A DNA stretch of 16,465 nucleotides, taken from Acidobacteriota bacterium (GTDB taxonomy: Bacteria; Acidobacteriota; Blastocatellia; Pyrinomonadales; Pyrinomonadaceae). Numbering within the stretch: the stretch's first letter is position 1; every line of letters starts with the position of its first letter. The notes beneath the pieces were generated by a model that did not search any database, was not told where the DNA came from, and saw only the letters and a program-made list of their open reading frames with translations. Positions 8,561-14,680 of this stretch are shown here, one piece after another. The position numbers and the translations under genes are program-made. The stretch spans positions 1 to 16,465 of the forward strand of contig JABFSB010000486.1 in assembly GCA_013140875.1 (NCBI GenBank), read 5' to 3'.

Positions 8561-8989
8561 TTATCTCAAATACATCGCCAGGACAAGAAGGCCGATTGCG
8601 ACCAGCGCAAAGATCACCGACCCTACAATATACCCGATCGACGACCCGGTATTTTCGACCCATTCGACCTCGACCGGCGATAATGTCTTTTTCACAAGCC
8701 GTGTCCGACGCGGCCTGGTTATCGGAACGCTGGTTTTTTCCGCATTCGGCGCCTCGGTCGCGATCGGCAGGTCGCCTTCCGGCATCAGGACTGGAGCCGG
8801 CTCCATTTCAGAAAATGCGAGGGTACTGGCGTTCTTTCCATTCAAGGTTCCGGTCGCGGGTTTTCCGATCGGCGGCGGAGGCGGCTCAACCACGACGGAC
8901 TCGCCGCAATTGAAGCAAAAGGCCGAGCGGTCACGGACCTCGCTGCCGCAGGACTCACATATCGCTTTTTCTACTAAAGTTCCCGGCAT
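8561..8989 (-). CDS. Tail-anchored zinc-ribbon protein
   Basis: A 142-residue protein with an N-terminal zinc ribbon, CESC (11-14) and CFNCG (25-29), of the short double-zinc-ribbon type. A proline-rich, probably disordered linker follows (about 33-105, with five consecutive prolines and an RPRRTR basic patch), then one C-terminal membrane helix (about 117-140). There is no signal peptide, so the zinc ribbon should face the cytoplasm with the protein anchored by its tail. It starts 14 bases after the VWA stop and ends 9 bases before the microprotein ATG, inside the BMC operon. It may be an adaptor between the membrane and a cytosolic partner such as the shell or its cargo; this is inference from layout only. 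It is clearly a gene; its function is unknown. Confidence 0.8.
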   Translation of the reverse strand: MPGTLVEKAICESCGSEVRDRSAFCFNCGESVVVEPPPPPIGKPATGTLNGKNASTLAFSEMEPAPVLMPEGDLPIATEAPNAEKTSVPITRPRRTRLVKKTLSPVEVEWVENTGSSIGYIVGSVIFALVAIGLLVLAMYLR

Positions 8990-9003
8990 CTGATGAAATT
9001 ATC

Positions 9004-9675
9004 TTACTTCGTCCTTATCGCAGACAAAAGGCTGGAAATCGCCGCGGTCGTTTCCTTTGGTGTTTTTGGAACAAACTTGGCACCTCCGCTGTCTTTGCAC
9101 AGCCGATCGATCACTTTCGTGTAAATCTTTTCCTCATAAAGTCCAAGGACGAAAAGCCTGATATTAGCGAATTTCAGGGCTTTTACCACCTCATCGAGCG
9201 ACGCGGCACTCTCCCGCTCATCACCGTCCGTAATCAGGATCAAAACCCGTGACCTGTCAGGTTCGGCTTTGGATTGTTCGGCCATGTACTTTGCCGAAAA
9301 CATTACCGCGTCAAGAATCGCGGTCGGTCCGCCCTCGACGAACATATTTTCGGCCGAATCCTGTAACTCCTGCTTGTTCGACGTCATCTCCTGACGCAGG
9401 ACGATCTTAGGCGTATCGACAAAAGTTACAAGAAATCCTTCATCACCCGGCCGGGCATCGGCGATAACGGCATTGGTCGAAGTGATCACGCGCTCGAATA
9501 TCGTTCGATACGAACCCGAATTATCGACCACCAGGCCGACGCTGAGCGATGCGGCAAGCGGCGGATTCGAAGCAGCCTCCGCCGGTAATTTTTGCCCGAG
9601 CACATTTTGCCCGGCCACTAAAAATAAAGTGATCGCCGCCGACAAGAACAATGCTCTGATATCAAACTTTCGCAA
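9004..9675 (-). CDS. Minimal secreted VWA-domain protein in the BMC operon
   Basis: A 223-residue exported protein with a signal peptide (basic MRKFDIR, hydrophobic core about 8-22, VLG/Q near residue 27) and then almost nothing but a VWA domain (about 44-222). The MIDAS is complete: D51-N-S-G-S55, T118 (GGPTAILDAV) and D150 (ITDGDE). Unlike the two VWA proteins at 5788-7868 it lacks the upstream beta domain and the QYSIGY module, so it is a stripped-down relative. The proposed start is TTG at 9675, 10 bases after an AGGAG site; it overlaps the dehydrogenase stop (9662-9664) by 14 bases, so translational coupling is likely. Another TTG start slightly downstream would shorten the basic region of the signal. 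An exported protein inside a microcompartment operon is unexpected, and its role is unknown. Confidence 0.85.
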   Translation of the reverse strand: MRKFDIRALFLSAAITLFLVAGQNVLGQKLPAEAASNPPLAASLSVGLVVDNSGSYRTIFERVITSTNAVIADARPGDEGFLVTFVDTPKIVLRQEMTSNKQELQDSAENMFVEGGPTAILDAVMFSAKYMAEQSKAEPDRSRVLILITDGDERESAASLDEVVKALKFANIRLFVLGLYEEKIYTKVIDRLCKDSGGAKFVPKTPKETTAAISSLLSAIRTK

Positions 9676-11377
9676 AAACTTCCCGCTCCTCGCCGAGGTC
9701 TCGTGCCGCGGGCGTCACGATCGTCTTCGACGTAATGTATATCTTCACTCCCTTGTCGACCGCGGCCCGCACATCGCCTTCGCTGACAAAATCGACGGGT
9801 TCGTGCTTAACTCCATTTTCCGTCAACGACTGCGGCCTCAATTCGTGGATCACGGTCTTAACCGGCGAGGCCGTTTCGGCCACCTGAGGCGAAGCTTCCT
9901 GAACTTTCGGCAGGTCGGCCAATTTGCGGCTTAAAAAACCGTCCACGATCGCCGCTATCTGTTCCCGCTTGGGCAGCGGTTTGTCCGGTATCATCGCAGC
10001 GGCCTTTTGCGGCTGCACGGACTGACGTTTATTGACCGGCTTCGATTCGAACGCGACTCTCTTAATATCCATCAAATTGACCGGCGACACATTATCGGAA
10101 GTGACGTTCCCGCCCCACGATCCGCAACCGAGCGTCATCGAGGGCGGCAAGTCGGTAGAAAGACCGATCGCACCGTGGGTTGTCGGTGAGTTGATAACGA
10201 CGCGCGATGCGGGCATCTGTTGTCCGTACCGGACGGCGGCATCGCGGCTTTGCGTGTGCATCCCGGCAGTGTGGCCCATGCCGCCAAACTTTAGTATTTC
10301 TTCACAACGGTTCGCTCCGGCCTCGAGTCCGTCGACAACAAAATAGGCGAGCGTCGGCGACAGCTTTTCGATGGACCACGGAAAATCGCGGCCGACGCCG
10401 CCGCAGTCCGCCAGCAGACATCGCGTTTCAGGCGGGATCGAAACCCCGGCCAGATTCGCAATGTAATCCGCCGATTTTCCGACGATGCCGGCATTTAGTG
10501 TACGCTGCGGCGTCAGCAATATTTTTGCGACCGCGTCGGCTTCCGACGAACTGAGAAAATGGCCGCCCTGACGTTTGAACTGATCGCGGACCTCATCGCT
10601 GATCGGAGCATCGACGACAACCGACTGTTCGGACGCGCATATCGTGCCGTTATCGAAACAGGTTCCGGTCAGGATATCGGACACGGCTTTTTCAACGTTC
10701 GCTGTCCGTTCGATAAAAACGGGAACGTTCCCCGGCCCGACGCCGAATGCGGGCTTACCCGAAGAATATGCCGCCCGCACAAGCCCGATGCCGCCGGTCG
10801 CGAGGATCACCGCCGTTTTTTTATGTTTCATGAGGGCTTCGGTGCCCTCGATGGTCGAATTCGCGAGGCAGATAACGGCTTCGCCGGGCAGGCCGTGCTT
10901 CACGCCGGCCTCACGCATTACGCGGGCCGTTTCAGCAATGCACCGCGCGGCCGAAGGATGCGGCGACAGAACTATGCTGTTTCGCGACTTGATCGAAATT
11001 ATGATCTTGAAGATCGCGGTTGAGGTTGGATTAGTAGAGGGGATGATCGCGGCCACAACGCCTCTCGGCGAAGCGATCTCGACGATGCTTCCTTTGTCCG
11101 AAACAACGCCGACCGTTTTCAATCCGCGAAAATGCGTCCAAACATCTTCGGCGGCGAAACGATTTTTTTCACGCTTGTCCTCCGCCTTGCCAAAGCCGGT
11201 CTCATCGTGAGCGAGTTGCCCAAGCCGTGCGGATTCCGCCAGGGCCGCTCCTGCCATCGCTTCGCATATTTCGTCGATACGGGTTTGGTCGAGCTTTGCG
11301 ACGGACAAAGAAGCCCTGTGGGCCGCCTCTACCGCGTCCCGGGCTTCCTGTTGAGAAATGAGGTCGGTGTCGCCCAT
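9662..11377 (-). CDS. CoA-acylating aldehyde dehydrogenase, BMC-associated, with C-terminal extension
   Basis: Expected to convert an aldehyde plus CoA and NAD to acyl-CoA and NADH inside a microcompartment. The first 450 residues are an acylating ALDH close in wording to AdhE N-terminal domains and glycyl-radical BMC dehydrogenases: STNPTSTAIFK (114-124), SPHPSA (138-143), GKPAFGVGPGNVPVFIE (207-223) and GTCFDNGTICASEQS (238-252) with catalytic Cys247. There is no fused iron alcohol dehydrogenase. The extension has two parts: an amphipathic helix at about 470-488 (KREQIAAIVDGFLSRKLAD) that looks like an encapsulation peptide, and a terminal segment (about 528-571) with FVSEGDVRAAVDKG and TIVTPAARDLG. 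That terminal pattern resembles a segment seen at the ends of several BMC proteins. The ATG at 11377 has only a weak A/G-rich site. It lies 65 bases after shell protein 2. Substrate unknown. Confidence 0.93.
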   Translation of the reverse strand: MGDTDLISQQEARDAVEAAHRASLSVAKLDQTRIDEICEAMAGAALAESARLGQLAHDETGFGKAEDKREKNRFAAEDVWTHFRGLKTVGVVSDKGSIVEIASPRGVVAAIIPSTNPTSTAIFKIIISIKSRNSIVLSPHPSAARCIAETARVMREAGVKHGLPGEAVICLANSTIEGTEALMKHKKTAVILATGGIGLVRAAYSSGKPAFGVGPGNVPVFIERTANVEKAVSDILTGTCFDNGTICASEQSVVVDAPISDEVRDQFKRQGGHFLSSSEADAVAKILLTPQRTLNAGIVGKSADYIANLAGVSIPPETRCLLADCGGVGRDFPWSIEKLSPTLAYFVVDGLEAGANRCEEILKFGGMGHTAGMHTQSRDAAVRYGQQMPASRVVINSPTTHGAIGLSTDLPPSMTLGCGSWGGNVTSDNVSPVNLMDIKRVAFESKPVNKRQSVQPQKAAAMIPDKPLPKREQIAAIVDGFLSRKLADLPKVQEASPQVAETASPVKTVIHELRPQSLTENGVKHEPVDFVSEGDVRAAVDKGVKIYITSKTIVTPAARDLGEEREVFAKV

Positions 11378-11442
11378 CTGTCTTTTTTGGCGGGTAATAT
11401 CGTCTCAAACCAGTGAAGGCAGGCCGTTAAAGACAATCGAGA

Positions 11443-11841
11443 CTATTTGGATTTCGTTTTCGAAGCGTCGGTCGAGCGGGCAGTTGCCTGACCGCCGTCA
11501 CCGGACATTAGCTGCCGTCCACCGCCGGACTGCAGGGACTTTTCGTCGGGGCTGAGGCCGATTTTGCCGCCCTTCGGGATCACGCGCTCGACCTCATTAT
11601 GCGGCCGGGGAATAACGTGAACACTGATCAGTTCGCCAACGCGCCGTGCGGCCGCGGCTCCGGCATCGGTTGCCGCTTTAACAGCCCCGACATCACCACG
11701 GACAAAAATGGTAACGTAACCGGCCCCGATATATTCCTTGCCGACCAACTGAACATTTGCGGCCTTGACCATTGCATCGGCGGCTTCGACTGCACCGACA
11801 AAACCCTTGGTCTCTACCATTCCGAGAGCTTCTAAACTCAT
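11443..11841 (-). CDS. BMC-H hexameric microcompartment shell protein 2, with long C-terminal tail
   Basis: A 132-residue BMC-domain protein, the first gene of the operon. The core (1-90) is a typical PduA/EutM-like fold: LEALGMVETKGFVGAVEAAD, Lys26 at the hexamer edge, pore loop Y37-I-G-A-G41, RGDVGAVKAATDAG (48-61) and VHVIPRPHNEV. Much of the core is identical to shell protein 1, so the two are recent paralogues or partners in mixed facets. Residues 91-132 form a hydrophilic, Gly/Ser/Lys-rich tail (SGGGRQ, then SKTKSK) that is longer than usual and probably disordered; it could face one side of the shell. It has the best ribosome site of the operon, AAGGAG 7 bases before the ATG, which fits a highly made shell protein. 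Confidence 0.95.
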   Translation of the reverse strand: MSLEALGMVETKGFVGAVEAADAMVKAANVQLVGKEYIGAGYVTIFVRGDVGAVKAATDAGAAAARRVGELISVHVIPRPHNEVERVIPKGGKIGLSPDEKSLQSGGGRQLMSGDGGQATARSTDASKTKSK

Positions 11842-11872
11842 TTCGTTCTCCTTGTAACTGGATACCTACGAG

Positions 11873-11900
11873 ATTTTATTACAGGCAGCCGATAAACCAA
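11873..11900 (-). promoter_or_regulatory. Candidate promoter of the BMC operon
   Basis: On the minus strand TTGGTT (11895-11900) and TAAAAT (11873-11878) are 16 bases apart, giving a short leader before the AAGGAG site of shell protein 2. An overlapping TAATAA is an alternative -10. Confidence 0.4.
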
Positions 11901-11908
11901 AACCGCCC

Positions 11909-11944
11909 ACGGATTTTGCGGACAAATCACGGCCTCAAATCCGT
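11909..11944. promoter_or_regulatory. Perfect 8-bp inverted repeat between divergent promoters (possible operator)
   Basis: ACGGATTT (11909-11916) and AAATCCGT (11937-11944) are exact inverted copies 20 bases apart. They lie just upstream of both candidate -35 boxes in the gap between the BMC operon and the RodZ-family gene. The spacing fits a dimeric regulator binding two faces about 28 bases apart. No regulator gene is adjacent, so this is only a candidate. Confidence 0.4.
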
Positions 11945-11953
11945 TCCAAGTGA

Positions 11954-11983
11954 TTGACTTAAGAATCTTTCGACCGCTATATT
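11954..11983 (+). promoter_or_regulatory. Sigma70-type promoter for the RodZ-family gene
   Basis: TTGACT (11954-11959) and TATATT (11978-11983), each one mismatch from consensus, are separated by 18 bases. The start point would be about 45 bases before the ATG at 12038. This is the clearest promoter in the window. Confidence 0.65.
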
Positions 11984-12037
11984 GTAAGATTAACAGGTTT
12001 ACGGTTATTTAGTTAGAGTCGATTGAGATAAGTAAAA

Positions 12038-13084
12038 ATGTCTTCAACTCTCGGGCAAAAATTGCGTGCGGCGCGTGAGCAGCGTGGAATATCGATCAGC
12101 GAAGTGGCTGAGCAGACGCGTATATCGCCGCTTTATCTGGAAGCGATCGACGCTGACAATTACAAAACGCTGCCCGGCGGTATTTTTAATAAAGGGTTCA
12201 TTCGCTCTTACGCAAAGTATGTCGGCATAGACGAGCAAGAGGCCCTTCAGGAATATTCTCGACAGGTTGTGAGCGAAGACACCGTCGATGAAGAAAAGCT
12301 TCGCACTTACCGGCCCGAGGTCCTTACCGATGATCGGGCGGCGTCTTCGATCGTTCCTACGGTCATTTTTGCAGCCGTCATCCTCGGCCTGATGACGGCC
12401 GGGATATTGTTCCTGGTCAATTACATCAAGAACCGGCAGAACGAGCCCGTCGTGGCGGTCAACACGGCGAACACACCGGTCTCGAACGCCCTTCAAAATA
12501 CGAATTCGACACAGCCGCCGGCATCACAGGCCCCGGTGATGAATGCGTTAAAAGTCGAATTTACAGCCGTTGGTGATGCGGTCTCGCTCACTTCGGTGGT
12601 CGACAACGGCAAGGGGACGGAGGCCTTGATCGCACCGGGCACTCCGGTTGTCTTCGAACCGAAAGAAAGCCTGAAATTGCGTTATTCAAAATCCCGGGCT
12701 GAGTTTGCGCAGCTTAAGCTGAACGGTAAGCAGATCGTGCTGCCGAGCCAGCCTGTAAATCCGAAGGCGGCGATTATCGAGATCGAAATCAATCAGGCAA
12801 ATCTTGCACAGGTTTGGGAGAGCGGAAATTATTTGCCCGAAGCGGCCCCGGCGATAAGCGATGCAAATTCCGCCCAACCGCCGGCGACCGCGGGCACGCA
12901 ATTACGGGCGACTCCAAAACCGGTGCCGGTTTCGCCAAAACCCGAGACAGCCGCCAACGTAAACGCAGCAGCGAATACCCCGCCGCCCGCCGCACCGACA
13001 ATGACCGGTAAACCGACAATGACGGGCAGGCCGCGAGCAACTTCGACGCCGATCATCGCGGGCAAGCCGCCGGCGAATAATTAG
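12038..13084 (+). CDS. RodZ-family protein: HTH, single membrane span, DUF4115-like domain
   Basis: A 348-residue single-span membrane protein. Residues 5-70 are a cytoplasmic helix-turn-helix (LGQKLRAAREQRGISISEVAEQ, then TRISPLYLEAIDADNYKTLPG and GFIRSYAKYVGID), the part that in RodZ contacts MreB. The membrane helix is at about 104-128. A Thr/Asn/Pro linker leads to a DUF4115-like beta domain (about 168-255, with LKLRYSKSRAEFAQLKLNG). The last 80 residues are Pro/Ala/Thr-rich and contain a short tandem repeat, TMTGKP-TMTGRP. RodZ positions MreB in rod-shaped cells; no mre gene is in the window, so cell-shape function is inferred from domain order. The ATG at 12038 has a modest GAG site. 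It is divergent from the BMC operon and followed by a terminator. Confidence 0.85.
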   Translation: MSSTLGQKLRAAREQRGISISEVAEQTRISPLYLEAIDADNYKTLPGGIFNKGFIRSYAKYVGIDEQEALQEYSRQVVSEDTVDEEKLRTYRPEVLTDDRAASSIVPTVIFAAVILGLMTAGILFLVNYIKNRQNEPVVAVNTANTPVSNALQNTNSTQPPASQAPVMNALKVEFTAVGDAVSLTSVVDNGKGTEALIAPGTPVVFEPKESLKLRYSKSRAEFAQLKLNGKQIVLPSQPVNPKAAIIEIEINQANLAQVWESGNYLPEAAPAISDANSAQPPATAGTQLRATPKPVPVSPKPETAANVNAAANTPPPAAPTMTGKPTMTGRPRATSTPIIAGKPPANN

Positions 13085-13137
13085 GATGGTAAATATTTGG
13101 GCGAGTGCCCCGAATTCGTTCAAGAACCCCAAACCGC

Positions 13138-13166
13138 GGCCCGCAAGAATGAGTGCGGGCTTTTCT
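13138..13166 (+). terminator. Intrinsic terminator after the RodZ-family gene
   Basis: GCCCGCA (13139-13145) pairs with TGCGGGC (13154-13160) around an 8-base loop and is followed by TTTT. It ends only about 30 bases before the guaB ATG. Confidence 0.75.
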
Positions 13167-13167
13167 G

Positions 13168-13183
13168 TATAAAAGAAGGCGGA
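13168..13183 (+). promoter_or_regulatory. Possible guaB -10 box and ribosome site right behind the terminator
   Basis: TATAAA (13168-13173) follows the terminator directly, and GGCGGA (13178-13183) lies 13 bases before the ATG. No good -35 is visible, since that position falls inside the terminator stem. The guaB promoter may overlap the terminator, or the hairpin may act as a leader attenuator. Confidence 0.3.
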
Positions 13184-13196
13184 TCCGCAAAAGTTT

Positions 13197-14666
13197 ATGA
13201 ATATTAACGAGATCAAGGAAGGCCTTACATTCGACGACGTTCTGCTAGTCCCGGCCTATTCGGAAGTGCTTCCGCACGAGGTCGATACGCGGACACTTTT
13301 CTCACGCGGGATCGCGCTGAATATTCCGCTGTGCTCGTCAGCGATGGACACGGTAACGGAAGCAAATCTCGCCATCGCGCTGGCGCAGCAAGGCGGGATC
13401 GGCGTCATACACAAAAATTTCTCAATCGAACAACAGGCGGAAGAGGTCGACAAGGTAAAACGAAGCGAATCCGGCATGATCGTCGATCCCGTGACCATTC
13501 ATCAGGAAGCCCTCGTCTCCGAAGCCCTCGCGATCATGGGCCGTTTCAAGATCAGCGGCGTTCCGGTAGTCGATGACGAAGGGCGACTTTCGGGCATTAT
13601 CACAAATCGCGATCTGCGTTTCGAAACACGCTACGACATTCCCGTTTCCGAGGTAATGACGCCGCAGCCGCTCGTGACGGTGCCGGTCGGGACGACGTTG
13701 GACGAGGCCAAAGTAAAACTGCAAAAACACCGTATCGAAAAACTTTTGGTGGTCGATGACGCGGGACATTTGAAGGGCCTGATCACCGTCAAGGATATTC
13801 AAAAAGCGATCAACTTTCCCCATGCGGCAAAAGACGCCCTTGGCAGATTGAGATGCGCCGCGGCGATCGGTGCCACGGGCGATTTTCTGGAACGAGCACA
13901 AGAACTCGTGCAGGCCCGTGTAGATGCGATCGTTATCGACACGGCCCACGGCCACAGTTCGCGGGTGATCGAGGCGGTAAAGAAGATCAAGTCCAGGTTC
14001 ACCGACATACAGGTCGTTGCCGGTAACGTAGCCACATCGGAGGCGACGAAAGAGCTTATTTCCGCCGGCGTCGATGCCGTCAAGATCGGCATCGGACCAG
14101 GCTCGATCTGCACCACCCGCGTCGTGACAGGTGCCGGGGTGCCGCAGATAATGGCGATCCACGAGGGCGTCAACGCCGCAAAAGGTACCGGCGTGCCGAT
14201 CATCGCCGACGGCGGGATTAAGTTTTCAGGCGACGTAGCAAAAGCGATCGCGGCCGGAGCAGATTCGATCATGATCGGCTCGCTCTTTGCCGGGACAGAA
14301 GAGGCGCCGGGCGAAGTGATCCTTTATCAGGGCCGTAATTTTAAGACCTACCGCGGTATGGGCTCGATCGGGGCGATGAAGAAAGGCTCCAGCGACCGCT
14401 ATTCGCAGGAAGGCACGACCGCCGATTCCAAATTCGTCCCGGAAGGCATCGAAGGCCGCGTCGCGTACAAAGGTACGATAGCCGAGATGGTTACGCAGCT
14501 AGTCGGCGGCCTGCGTTCAGGCATGGGCTATACCGGCTGCAAAACTATCAACGAACTTCAGAACAATTCCCGTTTTGTCCGGATAACGTCCGCCGGCCTG
14601 CGCGAATCGCACGTACATGACGTGATCATAACTAAGGAAGCTCCGAACTACCGGCTGGAGTCTTAG
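13197..14666 (+). CDS. guaB: Inosine-5'-monophosphate dehydrogenase
   Basis: Oxidises IMP to XMP with NAD, the committed step to guanine nucleotides. The 489-residue length is normal. A TIM barrel (about 8-90 and 205-480) is interrupted by a pair of CBS domains (about 95-203), which in this family bind purine nucleotides and tune activity. Key motifs: GIGPGSICTTR (298-308) with catalytic Cys305, IADGGIKFSGD (336-346) for the IMP phosphate, MIGSLFAGTEEAPGE (359-373), YRGMGSIGAM (385-394), the mobile-flap Arg-Tyr at 401-402 and VPEGIEGRV (414-422). No key residue is missing. Start ATG at 13197. It converges on the tricorn-like gene with a 14-base gap and no terminator between. Probably transcribed alone, since a terminator separates it from the RodZ-family gene. 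Confidence 0.97.
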   Translation: MNINEIKEGLTFDDVLLVPAYSEVLPHEVDTRTLFSRGIALNIPLCSSAMDTVTEANLAIALAQQGGIGVIHKNFSIEQQAEEVDKVKRSESGMIVDPVTIHQEALVSEALAIMGRFKISGVPVVDDEGRLSGIITNRDLRFETRYDIPVSEVMTPQPLVTVPVGTTLDEAKVKLQKHRIEKLLVVDDAGHLKGLITVKDIQKAINFPHAAKDALGRLRCAAAIGATGDFLERAQELVQARVDAIVIDTAHGHSSRVIEAVKKIKSRFTDIQVVAGNVATSEATKELISAGVDAVKIGIGPGSICTTRVVTGAGVPQIMAIHEGVNAAKGTGVPIIADGGIKFSGDVAKAIAAGADSIMIGSLFAGTEEAPGEVILYQGRNFKTYRGMGSIGAMKKGSSDRYSQEGTTADSKFVPEGIEGRVAYKGTIAEMVTQLVGGLRSGMGYTGCKTINELQNNSRFVRITSAGLRESHVHDVIITKEAPNYRLES

Positions 14667-14680
14667 TCAAATCCACATTC

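Noticed and set aside
8112..11841. Carboxysome or classic propanediol/ethanolamine operon
   Set aside because: No RuBisCO, carbonic anhydrase, diol dehydratase or ethanolamine lyase gene is present; only generic shell proteins and an acylating ALDH are seen.
13004..13034. Short direct repeat near the end of the RodZ-family gene
   Set aside because: It encodes TMTGKP-TMTGRP in a low-complexity tail; two imperfect units do not make a DNA repeat element.
13422..14162. 246-codon open frame on the minus strand inside guaB
   Set aside because: Antisense shadow of guaB; composition is Arg/Asp/His-rich as expected of a shadow and no family is recognised.
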